The notes: a model not told the origin generated them from the letters alone. A stretch of DNA of 54,379 nt from Alkalibacter sp964582705 (GCA_964582705.1 CAZOTE010000006.1:1-54379); one strand, 5' to 3'; shown: positions 1 through 9,714, numbered from the stretch's first letter. Numbers and translations: made by a program.

Positions 1-132
1 ATAATAGAAAAATGATGTCAGTGTACCACGACTCTGACAAATATAATATACAAGGGAGTAGAAGTCATAGGCAATCAGACTGTGCCCTACGTTGTAGAGA
101 AGAATCTGAAAATCGGCAAGGAGGACAAATGA
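1..132 (+). CDS. 3' end of an ADP-glucose pyrophosphorylase (GlgC/GlgD)-like gene, partial, apparent frameshift
   Basis: A reading frame ends in TGA at 130-132 and overlaps the glgA ATG (132) by one base, the usual coupling of a glgC/glgD gene to glgA. The last codons read VIGNQTVPYVVEKNLKIGK, which resembles the C-terminal part of GlgC/GlgD-type proteins. That frame is closed upstream by a TGA at 13-15, while the frame that is open to the left edge (YHDSDKYNIQG) runs on into glgA without a stop. Removing one G from the GGG at 54-56 joins both into NIQGVEVIGNQ. So either a one-base insertion or sequencing error is present, or the gene is broken. The family call rests on a short tail plus context. 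Confidence 0.5.
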
Positions 133-1562
133 TGAAGGTACTATTTGCAGCTTCTGAAGCTGTTCCATTTATAAAAACGGGAGGTCTTGCAGATGTTGCG
201 GGATCTCTTCCTCCCGCTCTGAAGGGACACAGAGTGGATATAAGAGTTGTGATGCCCCTGTATTCTTCAATAAAAGAAGAATACAAGTCCGAGATGACAA
301 AGATAGCAGAATTCGATGTAGATCTAGGCTGGAGAAGGCAGTATGTGGGGGTGCACAGCCTCACCCACAACGGTGTAGTCCATTATTTTCTCGACAACGA
401 ATTCTACTTCAAACGTCACGGCCTTTACGGATACTACGACGATGGTGAAAGATTCACATGGTTTGCAAAAGCTGCTACCCTCCTGGGCAAGCATGTAGAT
501 TTCAAGCCGGATGTGATCCACTCAAATGATTGGCATTCCGCTCTTATAAACCTTTATGTCAAAGATTTTGCCTTGGGGGACGATTGGTTCCACGATATCA
601 AAACAGTCTATACAATTCACAATCTAAAATATCAGGGGACCTTTAACCCGGTAATGCTGGGTGAAATAATGGGCGTTTCTCAAGATTATTTTCACGAGGA
701 TGGACTCAAGTTCTTTGATTCCGTAAATTTCTTAAAGGCGGGGATCGTATATAGCGACGCCATCACCACAGTTTCTGAGAGTTATGCAGATGAGATGAAG
801 CATCCATATTTCGGAGAATATATGGACGGAATTATCAGAAAGCACGAACACAAACTCTCAGGTATTTTAAACGGAATTGATTACAATGAGTACAATCCGG
901 GTAAAGACCCACATATAGCCGTAAATTACGATCTTAGAAGCGTAAAGAGAAAGAAAGAAAACAAAACGGCTTTACAGGAAAAATTCGGACTCCCTGTTGA
1001 TAAAGACAAACCCATGATAGCAATGGTAAGCAGATTGGTAGATATGAAGGGCTTAGATCTTGTGGCACACATATTTGACGAGCTGTTATCAGATGATCTG
1101 CAGTTTGTAGTCTTGGGAACAGGAGACAAAAAGTACGAAGATATGTTCAGGTATTTCCAAGATAAATACCCTGACAAGGTTTCAGCAAGAATTTACTTTA
1201 ATGAGAGCGAGGCACATGAGATTTACGCATCTGCCGACATGTTTTTGATGCCTTCAAAATTTGAGCCTTGCGGAATCAGCCAAATGATATCACTTAGATA
1301 CGGAACTGTCCCCATAGTCAGAGAAGTGGGGGGGCTTAAGGACACAGTCATCAACTTTGACAAAGCCACCGGTGAGGGCAACGGCTTCACCTTTGAAAAT
1401 TACAATGCTCACGACATGCTCTTTAAGATAAGGGAGGCTTTGGAGACGTATCAGGACAATGATGTTTGGAGAGAAATCATTAAAAACGGCATGAAGTCCA
1501 AAAACGATTGGTCAGAATCATCCAAAAAATACAAATCTCTTTACGAAAGCTTGATCAAATAG
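132..1562 (+). CDS. glgA: Glycogen synthase (ADP-glucose type, GT5)
   Basis: Cytoplasmic enzyme that adds glucose from ADP-glucose to the growing alpha-1,4-glucan. The N-terminus MKVLFAASEAVPFIKTGGLA carries the KTGGL ADP-glucose-binding motif; the C-terminal half has the GT-B acceptor/donor region with SKFEPCGISQM and VREVGGLKDTV. At 476 residues it matches the usual GlgA length. The start is set at ATG 132 because AAGGAGG at 118-124 lies seven bases upstream; the ATG at 129 is too close, and the longer in-frame extension to 12 has no ribosome site and overlaps the upstream gene's tail. First complete gene of the glycogen operon; glgP follows after 13 bases. Confidence 0.96.
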   Translation: MKVLFAASEAVPFIKTGGLADVAGSLPPALKGHRVDIRVVMPLYSSIKEEYKSEMTKIAEFDVDLGWRRQYVGVHSLTHNGVVHYFLDNEFYFKRHGLYGYYDDGERFTWFAKAATLLGKHVDFKPDVIHSNDWHSALINLYVKDFALGDDWFHDIKTVYTIHNLKYQGTFNPVMLGEIMGVSQDYFHEDGLKFFDSVNFLKAGIVYSDAITTVSESYADEMKHPYFGEYMDGIIRKHEHKLSGILNGIDYNEYNPGKDPHIAVNYDLRSVKRKKENKTALQEKFGLPVDKDKPMIAMVSRLVDMKGLDLVAHIFDELLSDDLQFVVLGTGDKKYEDMFRYFQDKYPDKVSARIYFNESEAHEIYASADMFLMPSKFEPCGISQMISLRYGTVPIVREVGGLKDTVINFDKATGEGNGFTFENYNAHDMLFKIREALETYQDNDVWREIIKNGMKSKNDWSESSKKYKSLYESLIK

Positions 1563-1575
1563 ACGAGGTGAAAGA

Positions 1576-4008
1576 ATGCTAACAAAGGAAACACTGAAAA
1601 AAGAAATCGAAGAAGCCCTATATTCCACCGCTGGCAAAAGCTTTGCAGAGAGCGACCTTACTGACAAGTATTATGCCTTAGGAAATGTAGTAAGAAAACT
1701 CACAGGAAAGTTATGGAGCGAAACCGGCAAAAAACAGAAGGATTCCAAGGCTAAAGCCGTGTATTATTTTTCAATGGAGTATCTCACAGGAAAGTTTATG
1801 GAGAAAAACCTTGAGTATCTCGGCATCTATGAAGTCGTTAAGGATTTCTTCGAGGATCATGACATATGCCTTGGAGACCTTTTTGACATCGAAGCCGAGC
1901 CAGGCCTTGGAAACGGCGGCCTGGGAAGGCTTGCCGTAGCTTTCCTCGATTCTTTGAGCTCCATGAGCATGCCAGGTCACGGATACGGGCTGCGTTATGA
2001 AAAAGGACTATTTAAACAGAGCATCGAAAACGGCTACCAAAGGGAAGAACCACAAAGCTGGTTGAAGGAGCCAAACATATGGGAATTCAAGCGTCCCTCA
2101 GAGGCTGTTGAAGTAAGATATGGAGGAGGCATTCAAGTAATTCCCATAGGCAAGAAATTTACCTTTAGGCACGTGGACTATAGCATAGTTAAAGCCGTCC
2201 CATACGATACTCCCTTCATAGGCTATAAAAATCAAAATGTCAATACTTTAAGGCTGTGGTCTGCAGAGAGCACGGAGGATCTGGATCTAAAAGAATTTTC
2301 CAAGGGGAATCTATGCGGCGCCTTCAGTAAAATAGACGAAGTGAAGAGCATATGCCAGGTCTTATATCCGGATGACAGCTACTACGACGGTAAAAGACTA
2401 AGGCTCAAGCAGGAATACTTTTTAGTTTCTGCGGGAGTCCAAGACGTAGTTAGAAAATCCGTCAATAACGGCATACCGTTAGAAGATCTTCACAAATATA
2501 CAGCCATACATATAAATGATACCCATCCGGCGATGGCAGTTCCCGAGCTTATGCGGATTCTAATGGATGATTACTGTATGGAATGGGAACAGGCTTGGAA
2601 AATCACTGTGAATACCTGTGCCTTTACAAACCACACGCTTTTAGAAGAAGCCATGGAAAAATGGGATATAAACTTATACAGGGATCTTTTGCCAAGGATT
2701 TGGCAGATAACAGAAGAAATCAACAACAGATTTCTAGCAGAGCTAAGAAACGTTCATAAGATAACATCTGCAGAAGCCATAGAAAAATTGTCGATTATCA
2801 ACCAGGGAACCGTACGGATGGTCAACCTGTCTATCGTAGGAACCCATAGCATAAACGGAGTGGCAAAGCTTCATTCGGATTTACTAAAGGAACGAGAGCT
2901 TAAGCACTTTTACAATGTATATCCCCAGAAATTCAACAACAAGACAAACGGCATAATCCACAGGCATTGGCTGCTTGGTGCCAATAAAAATCTTGCGGAC
3001 CTGACTGAGGATCTTATAGGTCCAGGCTTTAAAACTAACCCTATTCAAATGAGGGAGCTCCTTAAACATTCCAATGACAAACAGGTTTTAGACAGGGTAA
3101 TGGAAATAAAGCACGAAAACAAGAAAAACCTTTCCAAATACATTTACGACACCACAGGGATAAAAACGAACCCTTACGGCATATTTGACATACAGGCCAA
3201 GAGGATTCATGAGTATAAAAGACAGCTGATGAACATACTGCACGTGATGTATCTGTATGACAAGCTCAAGACCAATCCGAACATGGATATGGTCCCTCGC
3301 ACCTTCATTTTTGCAGGGAAAGCCGCCCCCGGCTATTACATCGCCAAGGAAATCATAAAGCTAATCAATACAGTTGCCAGAGTCGTAAATAGCGACCTTA
3401 CCATCAAAGACAAGTTGAAGATAGTCTTCCTTGAAGACTACAGCGTCAGCCTGGCTACCAAGATGATTCCTGCCGCAGATGTCAGCGAGCAGATTTCTAC
3501 AGCCACCAAGGAAGCATCGGGAACCAGCAACATGAAGTACATGATGAACGGGGCAATCACCCTGGCAACTTTGGATGGGGCTAATATTGAAATCATGAAG
3601 GAAGTAGGGGAAAACAATATAGTAGTCTTCGGTTTGAAGGACTACGAGGTTTATGACTTCTACCAAAGGGGCAACTATGATCCTCAAAGTCTGTATTTCG
3701 GAAATCCTGTAATCAAGGAAACTATTGACAAGCTGGTCAACGGGTATTTTAGAGTTCCTTATGGAGAATTTCAGCCTATCTACGATTCTCTTGTGAAATA
3801 TGGGGATCGATACTTTATATTGCAGGACTTCGAATCCTACATGCAGGCACAGAGAAAAATCGGCAACATGTACAGGAACAAGTACCAATGGGCCGAGATG
3901 TCTCTTAGCAATACAGCTTGCTCAGGAGCTTTTTCATCTGATTATACGATTGAAAGGTATGCCCATGAAATTTGGGGCGTCAAGACTTTAACTCCGAGGA
4001 AGGATTGA
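1576..4008 (+). CDS. glgP: Glycogen/maltodextrin phosphorylase
   Basis: Pyridoxal-phosphate enzyme (GT35) that releases glucose-1-phosphate from glycogen or maltodextrin ends. The 810-residue length is normal for bacterial GlgP. Visible signatures are EPGLGNGGLGRLA near residue 110, the HINDTHPAMAVPEL stretch near 315, and the PLP segment EASGTSNMKYMMNGA near 650, whose lysine binds the cofactor. GAGG at 1565-1568 precedes the ATG. It lies between glgA and the pullulanase with gaps of 13 and 5 bases, so synthesis and breakdown of the polymer are probably co-transcribed. No regulatory N-terminal phosphorylation extension is seen. Confidence 0.96.
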   Translation: MLTKETLKKEIEEALYSTAGKSFAESDLTDKYYALGNVVRKLTGKLWSETGKKQKDSKAKAVYYFSMEYLTGKFMEKNLEYLGIYEVVKDFFEDHDICLGDLFDIEAEPGLGNGGLGRLAVAFLDSLSSMSMPGHGYGLRYEKGLFKQSIENGYQREEPQSWLKEPNIWEFKRPSEAVEVRYGGGIQVIPIGKKFTFRHVDYSIVKAVPYDTPFIGYKNQNVNTLRLWSAESTEDLDLKEFSKGNLCGAFSKIDEVKSICQVLYPDDSYYDGKRLRLKQEYFLVSAGVQDVVRKSVNNGIPLEDLHKYTAIHINDTHPAMAVPELMRILMDDYCMEWEQAWKITVNTCAFTNHTLLEEAMEKWDINLYRDLLPRIWQITEEINNRFLAELRNVHKITSAEAIEKLSIINQGTVRMVNLSIVGTHSINGVAKLHSDLLKERELKHFYNVYPQKFNNKTNGIIHRHWLLGANKNLADLTEDLIGPGFKTNPIQMRELLKHSNDKQVLDRVMEIKHENKKNLSKYIYDTTGIKTNPYGIFDIQAKRIHEYKRQLMNILHVMYLYDKLKTNPNMDMVPRTFIFAGKAAPGYYIAKEIIKLINTVARVVNSDLTIKDKLKIVFLEDYSVSLATKMIPAADVSEQISTATKEASGTSNMKYMMNGAITLATLDGANIEIMKEVGENNIVVFGLKDYEVYDFYQRGNYDPQSLYFGNPVIKETIDKLVNGYFRVPYGEFQPIYDSLVKYGDRYFILQDFESYMQAQRKIGNMYRNKYQWAEMSLSNTACSGAFSSDYTIERYAHEIWGVKTLTPRKD

Positions 4009-4013
4009 GAAAC

Positions 4014-5969
4014 ATGAAGCAGTACGAATACAGCTACTCAGAAAAAAAGCTAGGTTATGTTTTCGAGGGAGATGATATAACTTTCAGGGTTTGGGCACCG
4101 GGTAGAGAAACGGTAACTCTGGCTCTCTATGACCACCCTCTAGATATAAGAAGGACTCAGCACTATATGACTCCCGACGAAGACAAGGTATTTGAAATCA
4201 CGCTATCCAAGGATGAGGTTGCTCCTTACTACACTTACATCCTAGATCATGAATTTGAGGTTACCGACCCATACTCAACATCGGTATCTCTAAATAGCTT
4301 AAGATCTGCAATCGTGGATATGGAAAGCTTAAAGCCACCCGGTTGGGAAGAACATAAGTTGCCTGTCTCAATAGCGGAAACAGATGCCGTCATATACGAA
4401 ATGCACATCAAAGACTTTACAGGACATAAAAGCTCCGGTGCGATCAACAAGGGAAAATACCTGGGAGTCACAGAGCCGGGAACGACACACCTAGGATATG
4501 CCACAGGTCTGGATCATCTAAAAGAGCTTGGGATAACACATGTGCACTTGATGCCCATATACGATTTTCTGACAGTAGATGAAAGCCCGGATAGGTTCAA
4601 CGATGACTCCAATTACAACTGGGGATATGATCCCGAGCATTACAATGTGCCTGAAGGCTCTTATTCTACAGACCCAACAGATCCGGGGTGCAGGATATAC
4701 GAGCTTAGGCAGATGATACAAAATCTTCATGAAGAGGGCTTCAAGGTCATAGTGGATGTGGTCTACAATCACACTTACAGGGGGCGTAATTCTAATTTCA
4801 ACCTCCTTGCCCCTGAGTATTACTACAGGACAAGGACAGATGGATCCTATTCCGACGGATCAGGCTGTGGAAATGAACTTGCGACAGAAAGGCCAATGGT
4901 CAGAAAATTCATCCTGGATTCATTGATGTACTGGGTTAACGAATTTAAGATAGATGGATTCAGGTTCGATTTGATGGCGCTCATCGACATCGAGACCGTA
5001 GAAAAAGCCGTAAATATTCTTAGGCTTGCTAATGAAAGCATATTCATTTATGGGGAGCCATGGACTGCAGGAATGACAACCCTTGCCGACAAGCTGACCA
5101 CTACGAAAGGAAAACAGCAGGGATTGTCCTTTGCTTTTTTAAATGACAATTTCCGCAATGCCATCAAGGGAGACAGCAACGGAGAGGGAAGAGGGTTCGT
5201 TCACGGAAACTGCGATATGAAAAGAGAAACCGAAATAGGTTTGGCAGGCTCTATATTTTACGACAAGGGTCGGATAGGTTTTGGTATTGCTCCCAACGAG
5301 ACAATAAACTATATAAATTCCCACGACAACCTCATAATCTACGATAAAATGAAAAAAATCTTTAACCAAAGCGACGAGTCATTCATCGAAAGGCTGAACA
5401 AGCTTGCATTTGGCATACTATTTGTATCCCAGGGCATACCGTTTATACATTCCGGCAATGAGTTTTTGAGAAGCAAGAACATGTTGGACAACACCTATAA
5501 CTCTTCGTTCAACGTAAATGCTCTTAACTGGTCTTTAAAAAGCAGAAACAACGGCTTTTATAATTTTTTCAAGGATCTCATCCAACTAAGAAAAGAACAT
5601 CCCGAATTCAGGTTGAAAACGGGTGATAAAATACGGGAAAGCTTAAAGTTTTTTGATGCTGACAGAGAAGGATGCAATTGCATAGGTTATACCATAAAAC
5701 TTGACAACAAGAGCGTAGAAGATGGAAAGTATACACTGGTTGCAATAAACGGCCATCATGAAAGCTGTCTTATCACTCTTTCGATGGTACGTGATCACAT
5801 TGAAAAGCAATATGGTCTCACCGAAGATCACCTTTGCATCATAGAAATACTGAACATGGATGGGCTGGTAACCTCAAGGAACAGCAGGGGAGAGCTGGAT
5901 CCACACGGAGTTGAAATACCAAGCTATTCCATCATGGTCTTCTCATTGGCTGAAAGATGTAAAAAATAA
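4014..5969 (+). CDS. pulA: Type I pullulanase (GH13 debranching enzyme)
   Basis: Hydrolyses alpha-1,6 branch points of glycogen or limit dextrin. An N-terminal CBM48-like segment (about residues 10-90) is followed by a GH13 barrel with the pullulanase motif YNWGYDP and the four conserved regions VIVDVVYNHT, DGFRFDLMAL (nucleophile Asp), YGEPWTAG (acid/base Glu) and INSHDN. There is no signal peptide, so it acts inside the cell on glycogen. The start at ATG 4014 is chosen because GAGGAAGG (about 3996-4003) lies just upstream; an earlier in-frame start at 3972 lies inside glgP. Last gene of the operon, followed directly by a terminator. Confidence 0.94.
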   Translation: MKQYEYSYSEKKLGYVFEGDDITFRVWAPGRETVTLALYDHPLDIRRTQHYMTPDEDKVFEITLSKDEVAPYYTYILDHEFEVTDPYSTSVSLNSLRSAIVDMESLKPPGWEEHKLPVSIAETDAVIYEMHIKDFTGHKSSGAINKGKYLGVTEPGTTHLGYATGLDHLKELGITHVHLMPIYDFLTVDESPDRFNDDSNYNWGYDPEHYNVPEGSYSTDPTDPGCRIYELRQMIQNLHEEGFKVIVDVVYNHTYRGRNSNFNLLAPEYYYRTRTDGSYSDGSGCGNELATERPMVRKFILDSLMYWVNEFKIDGFRFDLMALIDIETVEKAVNILRLANESIFIYGEPWTAGMTTLADKLTTTKGKQQGLSFAFLNDNFRNAIKGDSNGEGRGFVHGNCDMKRETEIGLAGSIFYDKGRIGFGIAPNETINYINSHDNLIIYDKMKKIFNQSDESFIERLNKLAFGILFVSQGIPFIHSGNEFLRSKNMLDNTYNSSFNVNALNWSLKSRNNGFYNFFKDLIQLRKEHPEFRLKTGDKIRESLKFFDADREGCNCIGYTIKLDNKSVEDGKYTLVAINGHHESCLITLSMVRDHIEKQYGLTEDHLCIIEILNMDGLVTSRNSRGELDPHGVEIPSYSIMVFSLAERCKK

Positions 5970-6003
5970 AAAAATCAGGGTGGATAAATCTACCCTGATT
6001 TTT
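5970..6003. terminator. Bidirectional rho-independent terminator between pulA and malQ
   Basis: Perfect 12-bp stem AAAAATCAGGGT (5970-5981) with ACCCTGATTTTT (5992-6003), extended inward by three more pairs including one G-T. It has T-runs on both strands and starts right after the pulA stop, so it can serve both convergent genes. Confidence 0.9.
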
Positions 6004-7457
6004 TAACATTCTCTGTAATATGCAAGCTTGACAAGCTTTTTTGTTATATCATCGTAGTCCAAGTCCAAGGGAGCCTTATAAACCCAGTTGCCTTTTGCTG
6101 TGCCCGGCAAGTTCATCCTGCTGTCTTTGTCAAATGGAAGTATATCCTGAAGCTGAAGCATAGCTATCAAACAATGGGATTTAAACCCTATCTCCATGAT
6201 CTTTTCTAAGATGTCCTCGGATGATTTTAACTTTAATTGACCTGCCAATGTTTTAAATTCGCTGTTCTTAAGTTCTTCAAGCCATAGAGGAAGCGGAGCA
6301 TTGTCGTGGGTCCCGGTATATACCACTGTATTTGCTGGTGAGTTGGATGGCAGATGAATATTTTTATCATCCCCGTCAAATGCAAATTGCAAAATGCTCA
6401 TCCCGGGATAACCGAAGTATTCTCTTAATTCCCGAACTTTATCGGTGATATCTCCCAGGTCTTCTGCTATAAATCCTTTATCGGAAAAGACGTCCTTTAA
6501 GACCTTCATAAGCTTTTTGCCTGGTCCATCCTCCCAGTGGCCGTTTCTGGCATCTTTGTCGTCAGCCGGGATGCTCCAATAAGCTTCAAATCCCCTGAAA
6601 TGATCCAAACGGACTACATCGAAAAGCTTAAAAGAGTGGCTTATCCTTTTTTTCCACCAATCATAGCCAGACTTTTCGTGAATATCCCAATTGTATAAGG
6701 GCATATCCCATTTTTGACCTCCCTCTGAGAAAAAATCAGGAGGAGCACCCGCCACAAAGCCGGGCTTCAAGCTATCATCAAGCTGAAACAACTCTGGATT
6801 CGCCCAAACGTCCGCAGAGTCTAAAGGAACATAAATAGGTATGTCGCCAATTATCTTAATACCTTCTTTAACAGCTTTTTCTTTTAGCTGTTCCCACTGC
6901 TTGAAAAAGATATATTGGGAAAATGTTATAAAGCCTATTTCTTCATGTAAAAGGTCTTTGTAACGCTGTAGGGCACCTTCATCTCTGCGCCTTATGCCAA
7001 TGGGCCAATTTGTCCATTCTTCATCATTGAAATGCTCTTTTAAAGCTGTAAAAAGCGCATAATCCTCCAACCAGAAGTGATCCTTTTTAAAGTCTGATAA
7101 GTCCTCTGCCAAGCTGTTGCGACAATTTTCGTATTCCATCCTTAGGCATCTATCATTGATTTTCCTTGCTCTTTTAAAATCCGCCTTTAGGTAAACTGAA
7201 CCGTCACCCTTGAACTCTTCATTATTACTTATAAGCTCAGGGTCAATAAGTGAAATTTCACCTGCAAATGCTGATTTGGGAGAATAGGGAGAATTGCACT
7301 CATCTATTGGGTTAAGTGGGAGTATCTGCCAATAGTCTTGCTTGGATCTGTTTAAAAATTCGATGAACTTGTATGAATCATATCCTATATTTCCTACCGG
7401 ACCATATCCGGGCAGGGATGACACGTGCAGCAAAACGCCGCCGCCTCTTTCCAGCAT
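6003..7457 (-). CDS. malQ: 4-alpha-glucanotransferase (amylomaltase, GH77)
   Basis: Transfers alpha-1,4-glucan segments between maltodextrins and releases glucose, making short glycogen fragments usable by GlgP. GH77 features: N-terminal GVLLHVSSLPGYGPVGNIG, FVAGAPPDFFS with WDMPLYNWD, VRLDHFRGFEAYW (nucleophile Asp), FIAEDLGDIT (acid/base Glu) and YTGTHDN (third acidic residue). At 484 residues it has normal length. GGAGG lies upstream of the ATG at 7457. It converges on the glycogen operon and shares its terminator, so it is probably under separate transcriptional control. Confidence 0.95.
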   Translation of the reverse strand: MLERGGGVLLHVSSLPGYGPVGNIGYDSYKFIEFLNRSKQDYWQILPLNPIDECNSPYSPKSAFAGEISLIDPELISNNEEFKGDGSVYLKADFKRARKINDRCLRMEYENCRNSLAEDLSDFKKDHFWLEDYALFTALKEHFNDEEWTNWPIGIRRRDEGALQRYKDLLHEEIGFITFSQYIFFKQWEQLKEKAVKEGIKIIGDIPIYVPLDSADVWANPELFQLDDSLKPGFVAGAPPDFFSEGGQKWDMPLYNWDIHEKSGYDWWKKRISHSFKLFDVVRLDHFRGFEAYWSIPADDKDARNGHWEDGPGKKLMKVLKDVFSDKGFIAEDLGDITDKVRELREYFGYPGMSILQFAFDGDDKNIHLPSNSPANTVVYTGTHDNAPLPLWLEELKNSEFKTLAGQLKLKSSEDILEKIMEIGFKSHCLIAMLQLQDILPFDKDSRMNLPGTAKGNWVYKAPLDLDYDDITKKLVKLAYYREC

Positions 7458-7526
7458 CTAATCGCCTCCATTAAAAACACATTACCACTAATGATAACAC
7501 GAATCCAAACTTTATTAACGTTTAAC

Positions 7527-7555
7527 TTGAGATTTTTGTAAAAAATCTTTACAAT
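7527..7555 (+). promoter_or_regulatory. Probable sigma-A promoter for the DJ-1/PfpI gene
   Basis: TTGAGA (7527-7532), 17-bp spacer, TACAAT (7550-7555), about 50 bases before the start codon, in the 147-bp gap divergent from malQ. Confidence 0.6.
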
Positions 7556-7604
7556 ATAAGTATAGAAAGAAATCACTGGAATTTCAACGAAAGGGGCGAG
7601 TACT

Positions 7605-8150
7605 ATGAAAGCAGCAATATTTTTAGCTGAGGGCTTTGAAGAAATTGAAGCCTTGGCTACAGTCGATGTTTTAAGAAGAGGAGGCATAAGTGCAAAGACG
7701 GTATCGGTTACGGAAAAATTCGATGTGGAAGGGGCGCATGGAATAACCGTTCTCGCAGATATTCTCTTCGAGGATACAGACTTCCACGGTGTAGATATAT
7801 TGATACTTCCAGGGGGAATGCCCGGCACCAGAAATCTTGAGAAGCATGCGGGATTGATAGAGCTTATCAAAAAATTCCATAACGATAAAAAATGGATAGC
7901 TGCGATATGTGCCGCGCCTAAAATCCTTGGAAAATTGGGGCTGTTAAAAGGACAAGTCGCCACCTGTTATCCAGGTTTTGAGAAGGATCTTGAGGGAGCG
8001 ATATTATCTGACGAAAGCGTTGTCTTGTCCTCTCATTTCATAACATCCAGAGGAGCGGGTACAGCGGTGCTGTTCGGCCTGAAATTAGTTGAAGTATTAA
8101 AAAACAAGGAAACTGCAGACGAGCTTAAGGAAAAAATGATAGTCGTATAA
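7605..8150 (+). CDS. DJ-1/PfpI family protein (ThiJ-like)
   Basis: Class I glutamine-amidotransferase-like fold, 181 residues. The start AIFLAEGFEEIEALATVDVL has the conserved Glu (AEGFEEIE), and AAICAAPKILG holds the nucleophile-elbow Cys near residue 104 in the AxCAAP form typical of the DJ-1/YajL subgroup. The family includes chaperone, glyoxalase and deglycase-like members that deal with carbonyl or oxidative damage; which activity applies here cannot be told from sequence. ATG 7605 with an AAGGGG-type ribosome site. Monocistronic, with its own promoter and a possible terminator at 8180-8219. Confidence 0.88.
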   Translation: MKAAIFLAEGFEEIEALATVDVLRRGGISAKTVSVTEKFDVEGAHGITVLADILFEDTDFHGVDILILPGGMPGTRNLEKHAGLIELIKKFHNDKKWIAAICAAPKILGKLGLLKGQVATCYPGFEKDLEGAILSDESVVLSSHFITSRGAGTAVLFGLKLVEVLKNKETADELKEKMIVV

Positions 8151-8179
8151 ATTCAATATAATGAACTTAAAACACTTCA

Positions 8180-8219
8180 GGTCTAGGGGATGGATGAGAA
8201 TCTGCCTTCTAGGCCTTTT
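8180..8219 (+). terminator. Possible terminator after the DJ-1/PfpI gene
   Basis: Ten-pair stem GGTCTAGGGG (8180-8189) with CTTCTAGGCC (8206-8215), including three G-U pairs, then TTTT. Weak. Because the next gene starts 23 bases later, it could also act as an attenuator. Confidence 0.35.
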
Positions 8220-8242
8220 ACAGAGAAGAACTGGAGAATATT

Positions 8243-9094
8243 ATGAATTATAAACTGCTAGTTTTAGATATTGACGGAACTTTGATAAGATCAAACCACA
8301 GCTTATCACAAAGAAATATCAAGCTTATTGATGAGGCAAGAAAAAAGGGTGTTAAAGTCACTCTGGCCAGTGGCAGAAATTATTCCAACATGGAACATAT
8401 AATCAAAAAGTTAAATATAATCGAACCCGTCGTATCCAATGACGGCGCATATATAAAAGAGCCTATAAGCAACAGAGTATACCATAGCTTGCGACTTGAA
8501 ATAGAAGCTCTGAAGGAGATATTGGGCACCTTGGATCGGTTAAATCTTACATATACCATGCATCTCGATGAAAAGACCTTATCCAACAAAGGCCTCAGCT
8601 ATCTTAGCTTTATTAGGGCTTTGGGGCTTAAAGCCATATTGATAGGCTTAAATGAAAAGGACAACAGATTCACAATGGCTCACGGAAAAATCGTAAAGGC
8701 TTTGGGAAATGAATTTAAAGCGCCATTTAAGATATCCATGTTTGCAAACAAACCGGGATCGAAGGAAATGTCGGAGGCCTCAAGAATTATAATAGAAAAT
8801 TATTCGAAAATAGTTAAGATATCCTATTCCGGAGGCAAAAATTTTGAAATACTGCCTTTAGGAATGTCAAAGGCTGTGGGGATTGAAGTCTTAGAAAAAA
8901 GCTTAAATATCAGGCGGGAAGAAATAATCGCGGTGGGAGACAGCTACAACGATATAGAGATGATAAAAAGAGCCGGGCTGGGCATTGCCATGGGCAATGC
9001 CTCTGACGAAGTCAAGAAGCATGCAGACTTTATAACAGATACAAACGATTTGGATGGGGTAGCCAAAGTCATAGAAAAGCACATACTCCTGTAA
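8243..9094 (+). CDS. HAD-superfamily Cof-type phosphatase
   Basis: Predicted cytoplasmic sugar-phosphate or nucleotide phosphatase of the Cof/YbiV class. Motif I is LDIDGTL (nucleophile Asp), motif III is the Lys of LGMSKAVGI, and motif IV is VGDSYNDIEMI followed by GIAMGNA. The C2-type cap occupies about residues 80-200. The length of 283 residues is typical, and GGAG lies seven bases upstream of the ATG. The substrate cannot be predicted. It converges with the VanZ-like gene with only one base between the stop codons and no clear terminator. Confidence 0.88.
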   Translation: MNYKLLVLDIDGTLIRSNHSLSQRNIKLIDEARKKGVKVTLASGRNYSNMEHIIKKLNIIEPVVSNDGAYIKEPISNRVYHSLRLEIEALKEILGTLDRLNLTYTMHLDEKTLSNKGLSYLSFIRALGLKAILIGLNEKDNRFTMAHGKIVKALGNEFKAPFKISMFANKPGSKEMSEASRIIIENYSKIVKISYSGGKNFEILPLGMSKAVGIEVLEKSLNIRREEIIAVGDSYNDIEMIKRAGLGIAMGNASDEVKKHADFITDTNDLDGVAKVIEKHILL

Positions 9095-9095
9095 C

Positions 9096-9641
9096 TTATG
9101 AGTACGGCTTGTTGTTTACCCATTTTGCGTAAATCAGGGCAAAAATTATAAAGAACATCGCTAATAATATACCGATGCTGTCCACCATTACATCCAGCAA
9201 AGATCCGGTTCTTCCCGGAACAAAAGACTGTCTGTATTCATCTAAAAACGCCAAAGATATGGATATCATCAGGGTAGATATGGTTCGTGTCGAGGCGCTT
9301 TTAAGAAATTGGCTGACGAGCAGAAAAATACCCAAAGTCAAAAAGAAAAACACCGTAATATGAGCAGCCTTTCTGAGCAAGAACTCTATAATTGCGGGAT
9401 TTGACCTGGCATAGGAGTAAAAATCATAGCCTGCCGATCTGACCGGGTTGAAATAGCCTGCAGATTCGGGAATATGATATGCGATGAATTCTGCGGCTTT
9501 TGCAAATACGGAATCTGCTCTTCTCATCAGTTCATATATATGTTTTAATACGGGCAGCACTCTCAATCCTGGTATGGAAGAGAGAAAAAATATGGTTCCA
9601 CCTGTAAGAAATACGATCAAGAATGCGTATTTTTTTTTCAT
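9096..9641 (-). CDS. VanZ-like membrane protein
   Basis: 181-residue integral membrane protein with about four hydrophobic helices (near residues 5-25, 88-112, 118-136 and 150-172). The segment AFLDEYRQSFVPGRTGSLLD matches the conserved DE.RQ..PGR.....D signature of the VanZ-like family. The large loop between helices 1 and 2 is longer than in minimal VanZ proteins. The namesake confers low-level teicoplanin resistance, but most family members have no known role. It stands alone between convergent and divergent neighbours. Confidence 0.82.
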   Translation of the reverse strand: MKKKYAFLIVFLTGGTIFFLSSIPGLRVLPVLKHIYELMRRADSVFAKAAEFIAYHIPESAGYFNPVRSAGYDFYSYARSNPAIIEFLLRKAAHITVFFFLTLGIFLLVSQFLKSASTRTISTLMISISLAFLDEYRQSFVPGRTGSLLDVMVDSIGILLAMFFIIFALIYAKWVNNKPYS

Positions 9642-9714
9642 AGAGAATCAGTCCTTTTCAAGTTAGTTAATTTTTGCCTTTATTTAAATTGCTGTTTATT
9701 TACTTATCCAATTC

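Noticed and set aside
3361..3888. 175-residue frame antisense to glgP
   Set aside because: Shadow of the glgP coding frame; no start signal, and GlgP motifs in the other frame are unmistakable.
7394..7963. 189-residue frame antisense to the DJ-1/PfpI gene
   Set aside because: It covers the malQ start and divergent promoter and lacks any ribosome site.
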